NCBI GenBank assembly: GCA_017556745.1
Contig: JAFYMF010000055.1
Span: forward strand, 64,171-98,616
DNA: 34,446 nt
Reading direction: 5' to 3'
Source: Clostridia bacterium
GTDB lineage: Bacteria > Bacillota > Clostridia > Oscillospirales > CAG-272
Shown: one piece after another, positions 17,860 through 25,449 of the stretch
Layout of the letters: every line of letters begins with the position of its first letter
Position numbering within the stretch: the first letter of the stretch is position 1
The notes under the pieces: generated by a model
What the model saw: the letters and a program-made list of their open reading frames with translations, nothing else
The model's database searches: none
Told to the model about the DNA's origin: nothing
Program-made: the position numbers and the translations under genes

Positions 17860-18729
17860 TCATTTCTCTGCCTTATCATCGGTCTGAAAAGGATTCTCCA
17901 TGGATTCAGGTGGCTTAGCATATTCCATAGCACAGATACCTATAACATCTCCCGTAAAGTTTTCCGGCCAAGTGAGAGTATCTTCGTGAACTTGGTAGAG
18001 ATATTCAGAATTACAAACATCAGTCATATATGGTTGAAGTCTTAAACCTCCTATTCCGGTAAAGTATACCTCGCCTGTGTTATCGATAAGTATGAATTTA
18101 TACGATGTATCAAGAACACTGGCGGTTGTGCTTTTATAATAACGGTCTGCTTTTATAGTGGGGTATTTGGTATAATCTTCTAACTTACCATCAATAAATA
18201 GTTGTTTGAAATCAGGAAAGCGTGTTTCGACTAATCCACCAAACCAAACATCAACATCTTTTGCATAGCATTCACCTGTATACTCTTCGACGTTTATCTC
18301 GTATGTGTAATTATCGAATAGGATTCCCGGTTCAAACGCGAAGAAATTTTCATACCCTGTGGCAAAACCCTCAAATGTTTGTGTTTCACTTTTGAGAGTT
18401 TTTCCTGTACTGTCTAAAAAGTCTACACTTACAGATACAGAATAGTTTGTGTCTGTTTTGTTTTTTACCAATAATATCAGTAAATTGTTTTCCTTGTATT
18501 TATACTTTTTACCCTTGACGGAAAACTCGATGCTTTTATCTCCATTCGCGTTAACTATAGACTCTGTATCGTATTCGATATTTATGTCTGTATTTTTCCT
18601 TTTCTCTGCCGGGTCTTCTGTACCCGAGGCTTCTGTACCCGGGTTATCTGTATTTGGTGTACCTCCGTTACATCCAAACAGCGTAGTAAGGATGATTGCA
18701 GCGATAAGTAAGAATAATATTTTTTTCAT
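17860..18729 (-). CDS. Paralogous lipoprotein 6 (divergent subgroup)
   Basis: 289-residue lipoprotein of the same family, function unknown. ATG at 18729 is preferred over the in-frame GTG at 18735, which lies inside the ribosome binding site GAGGTG. The lipobox LFGC gives Cys20, followed by a longer Thr/Glu/Pro-rich linker than in its paralogues. The shared core is recognisable (VKNKTDTNYSVSVSVDFLDS, then FATGYENFFAFEPGILF, then EYTGECYAKDV), and the C-terminus keeps FILIDNTGEVYFTG and WPENFTGDVIGI. It is clearly diverged, so an older duplicate with a possibly different ligand. Confidence 0.86.
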   Translation of the reverse strand: MKKILFLLIAAIILTTLFGCNGGTPNTDNPGTEASGTEDPAEKRKNTDINIEYDTESIVNANGDKSIEFSVKGKKYKYKENNLLILLVKNKTDTNYSVSVSVDFLDSTGKTLKSETQTFEGFATGYENFFAFEPGILFDNYTYEINVEEYTGECYAKDVDVWFGGLVETRFPDFKQLFIDGKLEDYTKYPTIKADRYYKSTTASVLDTSYKFILIDNTGEVYFTGIGGLRLQPYMTDVCNSEYLYQVHEDTLTWPENFTGDVIGICAMEYAKPPESMENPFQTDDKAEK

Positions 18730-18756
18730 AAGCACCTCTTGATAAATAACTCAGGA

Positions 18757-19545
18757 TCAAGGTTTGGGTGGAGGAAAAATTCCCACCCCGATCTTATCAA
18801 GAATAAATATTCCTGCCGTTTCACCTTTGAGATTTTCCGGCCATTCCACAGAATCTTTTGTTCCCAATACCACCTTAATACCAAAGTTTTGCTCAACATA
18901 CGGTGACTCCATATAACTCATCCCCGAACCAATAGCGCATATTTCGCCTTTATTATCAAAAATTATGCCGTAATATAAAATATCAAGAATTCCAGGATAT
19001 TCATATTTAAACGGAATTCTTCCATATATTGCTTTTCCCATTCCTATTGGTTCACCGTTTTCGTCAACACCAAGAAATGCACGGCCTTCTTCAACCCCGT
19101 CATATTTATAAGTAATTGTATTGCCGTAACATTCACCGTCAAAATCTTCCGTAGTGATCTTGTATTCGTAACTTGAAAACGCCCTGTCCGGCTTAAACAT
19201 GAAATATTTCTGCCAGTTTGCGGCAAAGCCTTCGAAAGACTGTGATTCTTTGGTAATTTCCTTTCCGGAATCATCATAGTAAGTCAAATCTACCGTAACG
19301 GTGTAATTATCATCGGTTTGATTTTCAACGTTCATTATAATTACGTTGTTATCTTGGTAGTCATACTTTTTGGCTTTTATAATAAATCCATCTGTGGATG
19401 TTTCATCAACAGTGTCATAGTCCTTAATAGGGTCTACAAAAGTAGGACCTGTAGTATCGTTCGATGATACTTCGGTGCTGCTGCAACCGAAAATGGCAAG
19501 TAATATAAAGATAATCAGTAAAATAAAAGATGTAGATTTTCTCAT
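18757..19545 (-). CDS. Paralogous lipoprotein 5 (mosaic of two subgroups)
   Basis: 262-residue lipoprotein, function unknown. The start is ATG 19545, 5 nt after GGAGG; a longer open frame upstream merely reads through the end of the preceding gene. Residues 1-50 (signal peptide, Cys21, linker CSSTEVSSND and DYDTVDETS) are nearly identical to the gene at 19577, whereas the rest resembles the first gene of the locus (25450): both have a KYEYPGILD/KYEYSEILD segment and end with ETAGIFIL/ETSGIIIF. This split similarity suggests gene conversion of the 5' end. Confidence 0.88.
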   Translation of the reverse strand: MRKSTSFILLIIFILLAIFGCSSTEVSSNDTTGPTFVDPIKDYDTVDETSTDGFIIKAKKYDYQDNNVIIMNVENQTDDNYTVTVDLTYYDDSGKEITKESQSFEGFAANWQKYFMFKPDRAFSSYEYKITTEDFDGECYGNTITYKYDGVEEGRAFLGVDENGEPIGMGKAIYGRIPFKYEYPGILDILYYGIIFDNKGEICAIGSGMSYMESPYVEQNFGIKVVLGTKDSVEWPENLKGETAGIFILDKIGVGIFPPPKP

Positions 19546-19645
19546 AAGTGCCTCCATGTTTTGGGGGTCGTTCTTTTTATCCGTACAGAGAAACATTGTC
19601 AAGCACAATAATACCCAAAACGTCTTTTTTTAGCTCATCCGGCCA
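19412..19645. repeat. Recent direct repeat, copy A (partner at 20223-20456)
   Basis: About 234 bp covering the start of one lipoprotein gene, the 31-nt spacer and the end of the next; by eye it differs from the copy 811 bp to the right at about three positions. It marks a recent tandem duplication or gene conversion. Confidence 0.85.
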
Positions 19646-20356
19646 GACCAAGTCACCTTCGAGGAACTGAATAATTTCAATGTTACTATAATTATCGCCT
19701 TTAGCGTAGGGGGCTATCATTGCACCGCTGCTTCCGATAAAAAATATTTTACCGGTGTTATCAATAACTACGAGATGATACCCTGTTTTCAATTGATAGC
19801 CTGATGAATTCTTATCGTAACAGGTCGAGATAATAGTTGGAAACTTTGTTGTATAATCACCGTATTTTTCGATCCGATCCCATGATTCAAGCATAGTTTC
19901 CTCAAGCTGACCGAAAGATATATCTACGTACTGCGCATAACACTCGCCCGAGTATTCCTCTGTGGTTACGGTAAAGTCATAGCTTGAAAAAGGAATGCCG
20001 GGATCAAAAGCAAAGTATTTCTGCCAGTTTGCGGCAAAACTCTCATATAACTGTGATTCTTGGGTGATCTCATTACCGGCATCATCGTAATATGTCATAT
20101 TGATGCTCACGGTATAATTTTTATCGCTTTGATTTTCAGCACTGAGAATGACAGCATTATTTTCTCCGTAAACGTACTTTTTTGCTTTTATAACAAACCC
20201 CTCTGCGGAGGTTTCGTCCACCGTGTCATAGTCCTTAATAGGGTCTACAAAAGTAGGACCTGTAGTATCGTTCGATGATACTTCGGTGCTACTGCAACCG
20301 AAAGTGGCAAGTAATATAAAGATAATCAGTAAAATAAAAGATGTAGATTTTCTCAT
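19577..20356 (-). CDS. Paralogous lipoprotein 4 (FxLYD-like domain)
   Basis: 259-residue lipoprotein, function unknown, very close to the genes at 20388 and 17035. ATG 20356 is chosen because GGAGG lies 5 nt upstream; the in-frame extension to 20419 overlaps the end of the neighbouring gene. The lipobox is TFGC (Cys21). The core has AENQSDKNYTVSINMTYYDD and FAANWQKYFAFDPGIPF, and the C-terminus has VIDNTGKIFFIGS and WPDELKKDVLGIIVLDN. Signal peptide and linker match gene 18757, while the body matches gene 20388, so the coding sequence is mosaic. The 31-nt spacers on both sides are the same length. Confidence 0.88.
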   Translation of the reverse strand: MRKSTSFILLIIFILLATFGCSSTEVSSNDTTGPTFVDPIKDYDTVDETSAEGFVIKAKKYVYGENNAVILSAENQSDKNYTVSINMTYYDDAGNEITQESQLYESFAANWQKYFAFDPGIPFSSYDFTVTTEEYSGECYAQYVDISFGQLEETMLESWDRIEKYGDYTTKFPTIISTCYDKNSSGYQLKTGYHLVVIDNTGKIFFIGSSGAMIAPYAKGDNYSNIEIIQFLEGDLVWPDELKKDVLGIIVLDNVSLYG

Positions 20357-20456
20357 AAGTGCCTCCATGTTTTTGGGGTCGTTCTTTTTATCCGTACAGA
20401 GAAACATTGTCAAGCACAATAATACCCAAAACGTCTTTTTTTAGCTCATCCGGCCA
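20223..20456. repeat. Recent direct repeat, copy B (partner at 19412-19645)
   Basis: Second copy of the 234-bp direct repeat, offset by exactly 811 bp. The first part, through the coding region of the CSSTEVSSND linker, also recurs around 21034-21110 upstream in gene 20388, again at an 811-bp offset. Confidence 0.85.
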
Positions 20457-21167
20457 AATCAGTTCACCCTCAAGGAATTGTTTAATCTTAAAATTACTAT
20501 ATCCATCTCCTTTAGCATGTGGTTCCAGTATAAAATTACCACTCCTGACAATTGAGAAAATTTCACCGGTGTTATCAATAACTACGAGATCATACCTCGT
20601 TTTCAATTGATAACCGGATGAATTCTTCTTGTAACAGGTTGCCATAATAGTTGGGAATTTTGTGAAATCGCCGTATTTTTCAATCAGATCATCTGACATA
20701 TCCATAGATTTCGAAAGTCCGCCAAAGGATATTTCTACATACTGTGCATAACATTCCCCGACGTATTCTTCTGTGGTAACGGTAAAATCATAGCTTGAAA
20801 AGGGAATACCCGGATTAAAAGCAAAATATTTCTGCCAGTTTGCGTCAAAACTCTCATATAACTGTGATTCTTGGGTGATCTCATTACCGGCATCATCGTA
20901 ATAGGTCATATTGATGCTCACGGTATAATTTTTATCGCTTTGATTTTCAGCACTGAGAATGACAGCATTATTTTCTCCGTAAACGTACTTTTTGGCTTTT
21001 ATAATAAACCCATCTGCGGAGGTTTCGTCCACCGTGTCATAGTCCTTAATAGGGTCTACAAAAGTAGGACCTGTAGTATCGTTCGATGATACTTCGGTGC
21101 TGCTGCAGCCGGAAAAAGCGAATATAAAGAATAATGCGATAAATAAAACAGATATTACTTTTTTCAT
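20388..21167 (-). CDS. Paralogous lipoprotein 3 (FxLYD-like domain)
   Basis: 259-residue lipoprotein, function unknown. The signal peptide ends AFSGC (Cys21) and differs from those of its neighbours, but the following linker CSSTEVSSNDTTGPTF is shared with 19577 and 18757. The body (NMTYYDDAGNEITQES, FAFNPGIPFSSYDF, EISFGGLSKSMD) is nearly that of 17035. It ends WPDELKKDVLGIIVLDNV. AGGAGGG 6 nt upstream fixes the ATG. It follows the ABC ATPase gene by 28 nt and is the first of five consecutive lipoprotein genes. Confidence 0.88.
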   Translation of the reverse strand: MKKVISVLFIALFFIFAFSGCSSTEVSSNDTTGPTFVDPIKDYDTVDETSADGFIIKAKKYVYGENNAVILSAENQSDKNYTVSINMTYYDDAGNEITQESQLYESFDANWQKYFAFNPGIPFSSYDFTVTTEEYVGECYAQYVEISFGGLSKSMDMSDDLIEKYGDFTKFPTIMATCYKKNSSGYQLKTRYDLVVIDNTGEIFSIVRSGNFILEPHAKGDGYSNFKIKQFLEGELIWPDELKKDVLGIIVLDNVSLYG

Positions 21168-21195
21168 AAAACCCTCCTAATATATTTATAACGGT

Positions 21196-22074
21196 TTATC
21201 TCTTTACACCGCCGAGAGAATAAATATAGGCATCTTCAAGGGTGGCCTCAACGGGATGGGATACCTCGGTCTTGGGCTCGTCTGCAACGTAGCGGACACG
21301 GGGTTTGCCGTCAACATAAGCAACAGAGGTAACAATTGTCTCACGGCGGAGCATTGTCTCTTCCTCCTGTGTGCCGGTATGCTCAAAGGTCTTGCCACCG
21401 ATACTATTGATAAAGGTTCCTTTCTCACCGAGATATTTTACCTCGCCCTGCTCGATAACACAGATATTGTTGCAAAGATGTTCAATGTCTGCGGTGATGT
21501 GGGTGGAGAAGATTATAGTTCTGTCAAGTGCGATCTGCGAGAGCAGATTGAGGAAATAGAGTCTTTCCTCCGGGTCAAGTCCGGTGGTCGGCTCGTCGAT
21601 TATAAGTACCTTGGGGTCGCCTATAAGAGCCTGCGCGATCCCCGCACGGCGGAGCATACCGCCCGAGTAGTTTTTGAGTCTCTTTTTCTCCTCACCTACA
21701 AGACCAACGGTCTCGATTACTTTTTTGATCTTTTCTTCTCTTACCTTTTTGTCCTTCATTCCTTTCATAACGCAGACGTAATCAAGGAACTCAACTATGT
21801 TCATTCTCGGCATCAGCTTGGTGCTCTGGGGCAGATAACCGAGAGAACTGCGGAACCCGTCTTTATTTGCCTTAAGATCTTTACCGTCGAAATATATTTC
21901 ACCCTCGGTCGCATCCATAATAGTAGCTACGATTCTCATAAGTGTGGTCTTGCCCGCGCCGTTACGTCCGATAAGACCGAAGATACCTTCTCCTATTTCA
22001 ATGTTCACTGCATTAAGAGCCTTTTTCTTACCTCTCGGATATATCTTGGTTAGATTCTTTATCTCGATTTTCAT
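21196..22074 (-). CDS. ABC transporter ATP-binding protein (ABC-2 exporter type)
   Basis: Cytoplasmic ATPase expected to power the two membrane proteins encoded upstream. With the ATG at 22074 it has 292 residues; AAAGGAAT lies upstream and the longer open frame to 22239 runs into intergenic repeats. Walker A is GRNGAGKTT (36-44), Q-loop Gln83, signature YSGGM (136-140, a variant of LSGGQ), Walker B VLIIDE (156-161) and H-loop His192. The first 220 residues are an ordinary CcmA-type domain; about 70 extra C-terminal residues rich in Glu/Thr follow. It is separated from the second permease by the 80-bp repeat array, so its expression could differ from theirs. Confidence 0.93.
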   Translation of the reverse strand: MKIEIKNLTKIYPRGKKKALNAVNIEIGEGIFGLIGRNGAGKTTLMRIVATIMDATEGEIYFDGKDLKANKDGFRSSLGYLPQSTKLMPRMNIVEFLDYVCVMKGMKDKKVREEKIKKVIETVGLVGEEKKRLKNYSGGMLRRAGIAQALIGDPKVLIIDEPTTGLDPEERLYFLNLLSQIALDRTIIFSTHITADIEHLCNNICVIEQGEVKYLGEKGTFINSIGGKTFEHTGTQEEETMLRRETIVTSVAYVDGKPRVRYVADEPKTEVSHPVEATLEDAYIYSLGGVKR

Positions 22075-22243
22075 ATCATTTATTCCTTTCTTGATTTGAT
22101 TTTTAGATACCGTGTACTCATTTATCATCCCTTGGGAAGAAATCTTTCTAAGGAAGAATTTTGTATTTCGTAAGAAATCGAAATTCTTGTAAGAATGTGC
22201 AACTGCAACTTTGAAGTTATCGCTATATGATATGCACATTCAG
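22075..22243. other. Leader region before the ABC ATPase gene
   Basis: AT-rich stretch with a perfect TTCTTACAAGAA palindrome near 22190. An open frame joins it to the ATPase gene, but no ribosome binding site or conserved residues support translation. No clear promoter for the minus strand was found. Confidence 0.4.
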
Positions 22244-22313
22244 CCTCCCTCCCCGAGTGATGAAATTGCTTTGCAATTTCAGGTGGCACGAGTGGAGCGA
22301 GTGACGGAAGGAG
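22244..22313. repeat. Palindromic intergenic repeat element 1
   Basis: About 70 bp bounded by CCTCCCTCC on the left and GGAAGGAG on the right, with an internal perfect hairpin TGAAATTGC/GCAATTTCA (22261-22281, 3-nt loop) and repeated CGAGTG words. It has the build of short palindromic elements scattered in clostridial intergenic DNA. No coding content. Confidence 0.6.
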
Positions 22314-22357
22314 TTCATTTCCCGTCCTTTGTTTTATATAACTCTTTTGTTCTGTAA

Positions 22358-22440
22358 AACTCCCTCAGTCGCGTGATTTACAAGTAAATCAGGCGACAGC
22401 TCCCGGAACATTGTAAACAATATCCTTAGAGGGAGCCTTT
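22358..22440. repeat. Palindromic intergenic repeat element 2
   Basis: About 83 bp with outer arms CTCCCTC (22360-22366) and GAGGGAG (22429-22435), and an internal arm pair around TGATTTAC/GTAAATCA plus GTCGC/GCGAC. A CTCCCTCAGTC...GAGGGAGCC layout is one I associate with dispersed non-coding repeats of gut Clostridia; dispersal cannot be tested in one window. Confidence 0.65.
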
Positions 22441-22920
22441 CCGGGGAAGTTTTTGAATCACAGCTTCAAAAACTTGTAGCATACCCCACTAAAACCATGG
22501 GTACATAGTTACGCTAGTACTTTGGAAGTTTTTGAAACCTACGTTTCAAAAACTTATAGCAGGACCCACTAGAACTTTGGGTACATAGTTACGCTGGCAC
22601 TTTGGAAGTTTTTGAAACCTACGTTTCAAAAACTTATAGCATGACCCACTAGAACTTTGGGTACATAGTTACGCCGGTACTTTGGAAGTTTTTGAAACCT
22701 ACGTTTCAAAAACTTATAGCATGACCCTCTAGAACTTTGGGTACATAGTTACGCCGGTACTTTGGAAGTTTTTGAAACCTACGTTTCAAAAACTTATAGC
22801 ATGACCCACTAGAACTTTGGGTACATAGTTACGCCGGTACTTTGGAAGTTTTTGAAACCTACGTTTCAAAAACTTATAGCATGACCCACTAGAACTTTGG
22901 GTACGTAGCTATCTCTACGG
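22441..22920. repeat. 80-bp tandem repeat array, six units, each with a 13-bp perfect palindrome
   Basis: Units begin at about 22441, 22521, 22601, 22681, 22761 and 22841, exactly 80 bp apart after the first (79 bp in its repeat part). The inner units are nearly identical; the outer two are diverged, and unit 6 loses similarity in its last ~20 nt. Each contains AAGTTTTTGAAAC/GTTTCAAAAACTT arms around CTAC; unit 1 keeps the stem (11 bp) with a different loop. A second weaker stem is ACCCA/TGGGT. Because 80 is not a multiple of 3 and no frame stays open, it is non-coding. It starts 7 nt past the permease stop codon and precedes the ATPase gene in the same transcript direction. Confidence 0.95.
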
Positions 22921-22927
22921 TCATGCG

Positions 22928-23680
22928 TTATTCCCCGAATCCTTCGTGGAGCTTCTCGCGTCTGAGCAGTATATAGCTCAGCACAAGCAGAACCGCGCCT
23001 ATACCGAAAAACAGAAGCCGGTTATACGTCCATACGTTATGCATTTCCGGGATATTGCTGTAATGGTTATTTGGAATATGATCGCTGATTATGTAGTTTG
23101 AAATAAACGGGTCGAAAATACAGCGTCTTATATCGATCATTCCGCGACGAATGGATTCGTTTATCGTACTGAAGGTAGTATGAAGGAACATACCGACCAC
23201 AACCGGTACGTAGCAGTTACGTGACAGTACCCTGAAAAACACCGTAACAGCGGCGAAGAAGAACATGGTAACAAGCATCGATATAAGCATATACACCCTG
23301 TAATTATCGGGAACGTGGACGGGTATGATCATCTTTGTCCCCTTTGCAGGTACGAACTCCTGATACTTAAACAAAAAGACGAGTACCACCATCGGTATTA
23401 CCCCGTAGATAAAATACGCAAGTGCCTTGGTCAGCATCAGCTTAGCGGTTTTTACCCCGCATACCAGGCTCAGCTCTATCTCGAAATTATCGTACAGTAT
23501 AAATGACAGCGGAAACACTAGCAAAAGGGGAATAGCAAGCTCGGTATTGTCGATATAACCGGTATTGGGCAGTGGTACAATAAGATGTTGAGCATGCCAA
23601 AAGCGTGATCCGACCGCCATAACGGCAGTAACTATAAACATATAAAATATACTTTTTCTGAAAGCCCTTATCTGTAACAT
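22928..23680 (-). CDS. ABC-2 type permease subunit 2
   Basis: 250-residue integral membrane protein with six predicted helices (about 8-24, 47-63, 84-104, 129-149, 154-172, 221-239) and a cytoplasmic DNFEIELSLVCGVKTAK segment after helix 2, the layout of ABC-2 exporter permeases. ATG 23680 follows GAGGATA at a good distance; the frame extends to 23707 but that would overlap the preceding lipoprotein gene. It resembles the permease at 24545 in topology and in the post-helix-2 motif, so the two probably form a heterodimer with the ATPase at 21196. The loop between helices 5 and 6 (about 173-220) is long. Substrate unknown. Confidence 0.85.
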   Translation of the reverse strand: MLQIRAFRKSIFYMFIVTAVMAVGSRFWHAQHLIVPLPNTGYIDNTELAIPLLLVFPLSFILYDNFEIELSLVCGVKTAKLMLTKALAYFIYGVIPMVVLVFLFKYQEFVPAKGTKMIIPVHVPDNYRVYMLISMLVTMFFFAAVTVFFRVLSRNCYVPVVVGMFLHTTFSTINESIRRGMIDIRRCIFDPFISNYIISDHIPNNHYSNIPEMHNVWTYNRLLFFGIGAVLLVLSYILLRREKLHEGFGE

Positions 23681-23687
23681 ATTATCC

Positions 23688-24443
23688 TCAGCTCCTCTCT
23701 GATACATCTACTGCATCGTATATTATATAATAGCTTGCATTTTCGTTCAGCTCCCGGGGCCAGAGAAACTCACCCTCAAGAGGCTGGTATACAACGAAGT
23801 CTATAGTGCCGCCCCAGGCATCAGGTGGCATAAAAGCGGACGAAGAATATACACCGTATACCTCTCCGTTACCGTCTATAAGTATTACGGTAGCAGCCAC
23901 ATTATATGTAACGTGCTCGGTATTGCTTATTTCTATTTTGCCCATCAAGGTTGGAAATGCCGTGAGATCGTTATCCCAGGCAAGGGTATCGCTGTAGCGT
24001 GTAGTTTGGGTAAATGAGAGGTCACCGAATTTTATAGCCTCCACATTCTTTTTCGCAGTTTCTTTATAATCATCTGTTATCATCGAATAGCTGTGCTGTG
24101 CAAAAGCAAATCCCGGTCTCAGAAGTAACGTTTCGGTGTCCCCGGGGGCAACACCCTCTATCATTACGTTTTCTTTCTCGATCTGTGACCCGTCCTCATT
24201 TTTATACGTTACTATCAAAAGAATACTTTTTGCCGCCTCATTTTTATTCTCGGCAGTTATGATAACCAGATCTTCTTCACCGTAGTTCAGCTTTTTCTCT
24301 TTGATCAAAAATCCCTTATCGTTTTCTATTTCCCTAAAGTCTTGAAGCTCCGACTGCTTTGCGGTTATCTTCTGTCCGCAACCGATAAGTGAGACCGACA
24401 GAAGTAAGACAGCAGCGGCTAAGACAAAAAACCTCTTTTTCAT
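23688..24443 (-). CDS. Paralogous lipoprotein 2 (most divergent member)
   Basis: 251-residue lipoprotein placed between the two permease genes. Lipobox SLIGC gives Cys22. The family pattern is recognisable but weak: DKGFLIKEKKLNYGEED, AENKNEAAKSILLIVTYKNE, a proline/glycine turn VAPGDTETLLLRPGFAF, a VILIDGNGEVYGVYS segment and WPRELNENASYYIIYD at the end. Its stop codon is 7 nt before the next permease start. Position inside the transporter genes and divergence suggest it is the dedicated partner of the permeases, while the downstream copies may be variable substrates or accessory proteins. That is inference. Confidence 0.85.
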   Translation of the reverse strand: MKKRFFVLAAAVLLLSVSLIGCGQKITAKQSELQDFREIENDKGFLIKEKKLNYGEEDLVIITAENKNEAAKSILLIVTYKNEDGSQIEKENVMIEGVAPGDTETLLLRPGFAFAQHSYSMITDDYKETAKKNVEAIKFGDLSFTQTTRYSDTLAWDNDLTAFPTLMGKIEISNTEHVTYNVAATVILIDGNGEVYGVYSSSAFMPPDAWGGTIDFVVYQPLEGEFLWPRELNENASYYIIYDAVDVSERS

Positions 24444-24459
24444 ATTTTCAAATCTCCGA

Positions 24460-24544
24460 CAATTATTTTAATTTAATTCGTGGTGTGTGACAGTAGAGTT
24501 TAAAATAATATTCACGCGGGTCTCCCTTAGACCTGCTGTCAAAA
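24460..24544 (-). other. Intercistronic hairpin between permease 1 and lipoprotein 2
   Basis: Spacer of about 100 nt; on the minus strand GCAGGTCT/AGACCCGC (about 24515-24535) forms an 8-bp stem with one G-T pair and a 5-nt loop. No T-run follows, so it is more likely a processing or stability element than a terminator. Confidence 0.4.
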
Positions 24545-25417
24545 TCACCTATTCCTTCTTCTTGTTGCAATGTATGAAATGAGCATAAGAAACGCCCCCA
24601 CACCGACAAGAAACAGGACACATAATGCCGCTTTTTCAAGAGACGTATTATGGTTTCTGACCAGATATTCAAAGTCGTATGAATCGTACTGATATAAATA
24701 CATCTCCAGCTTATCGGGTACCGGTGAAAAATAATCGTTGTACAGCTCCGGTGTGACCCAGCGTAACACATTAGATTGAAGCATATACACCACCATATAA
24801 GCTAAAGAGCAAAGCGATGCCACGATACCTGAACGCGAGATGCAACCGAAGAAAAACGTCATACCGACGTAAAGCACTACCGGCGGAAACAGTCTGAACA
24901 CCACGTGTCTTAGCAGTCTGACCGTTGAATCGGTAATATAGAATACCGTACCCATTTCCCGTATAGGCGAACGAAGGGCAAAATAAGAGTGAAATCTGAC
25001 CAGGGTTATAATAAAGGCAAAGGAAAAAACTACGGTCAAAATAGCGGCGAATCTTCCGAGAAGATAGGCCGACGGCCTCATTCCCGCACCCTTTTCTATT
25101 TCGTAAAAGTTGTCGCCGTAATCACGGTTAAGTATAAGCACCACCGCAAGGATAGCCACAACGGGTACGGCGTAACGCATAACAGCACTGGGGCAGTTAC
25201 TTGTGCTTTTCATATACGTTTCAAAGGTCATACGGTAATTCGGATCCGTGTCCGAGAGCATTATATATGCCCCGGTCGTCGGGTGTATTTTAGTTACACC
25301 GTAGCTGGGTGAAAAAACGTCATAAAACTGGACGACAACAATAACCGCCACCACCAGCCAAAACAACCCGGTGCGGAACAAATTTTTTAGTGTTGTTTTA
25401 TATACCTGTCTGAACAT
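24545..25417 (-). CDS. ABC-2 type permease subunit 1
   Basis: 290-residue membrane protein with six predicted helices (about 15-33, 81-97, 120-140, 176-193, 196-214, 262-284). A ~48-residue extracytoplasmic loop follows helix 1, and the cytoplasmic motif GDNFYEIEKGAGMRPSAYLL follows helix 2, as in ABC-2 permeases. The loop between helices 5 and 6 (215-261) is rich in Tyr and Asp. AAAAGGAG upstream fixes the ATG. It comes after lipoprotein 1 and forms, with 22928 and the ATPase 21196, a complete exporter-type ABC system. Sequence alone does not show what is exported. Confidence 0.86.
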   Translation of the reverse strand: MFRQVYKTTLKNLFRTGLFWLVVAVIVVVQFYDVFSPSYGVTKIHPTTGAYIMLSDTDPNYRMTFETYMKSTSNCPSAVMRYAVPVVAILAVVLILNRDYGDNFYEIEKGAGMRPSAYLLGRFAAILTVVFSFAFIITLVRFHSYFALRSPIREMGTVFYITDSTVRLLRHVVFRLFPPVVLYVGMTFFFGCISRSGIVASLCSLAYMVVYMLQSNVLRWVTPELYNDYFSPVPDKLEMYLYQYDSYDFEYLVRNHNTSLEKAALCVLFLVGVGAFLMLISYIATRRRNR

Positions 25418-25449
25418 GTATGTATCTCCTTTTTACTTTATTTACTGTT

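Noticed and set aside
19545..19608. Longer N-terminus (21 extra residues) for the lipoprotein ending at 18757, and likewise 20356-20419 for its neighbour
   Set aside because: The extension overlaps the end of the preceding gene in another frame and lacks a ribosome binding site; the lipoprotein signal peptide begins at the later ATG, 5 nt after GGAGG.
21256..22053. 265-residue plus-strand open frame opposite the ABC ATPase
   Set aside because: The Walker A, signature and Walker B motifs are on the minus strand; the opposite frame has no domain features.
22074..22239. 55-residue N-terminal extension of the ABC ATPase
   Set aside because: It runs into non-coding repeat DNA; the standard ABC domain starts at the ATG at 22074.
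22441..22920. CRISPR array
   Set aside because: The 80-bp units are contiguous and repeat over their full length; there are no variable spacers and no cas genes.
24463..24771. Small minus-strand open frame overlapping the end of permease 1
   Set aside because: It is an alternative frame of the permease gene with no start signal or recognisable features.
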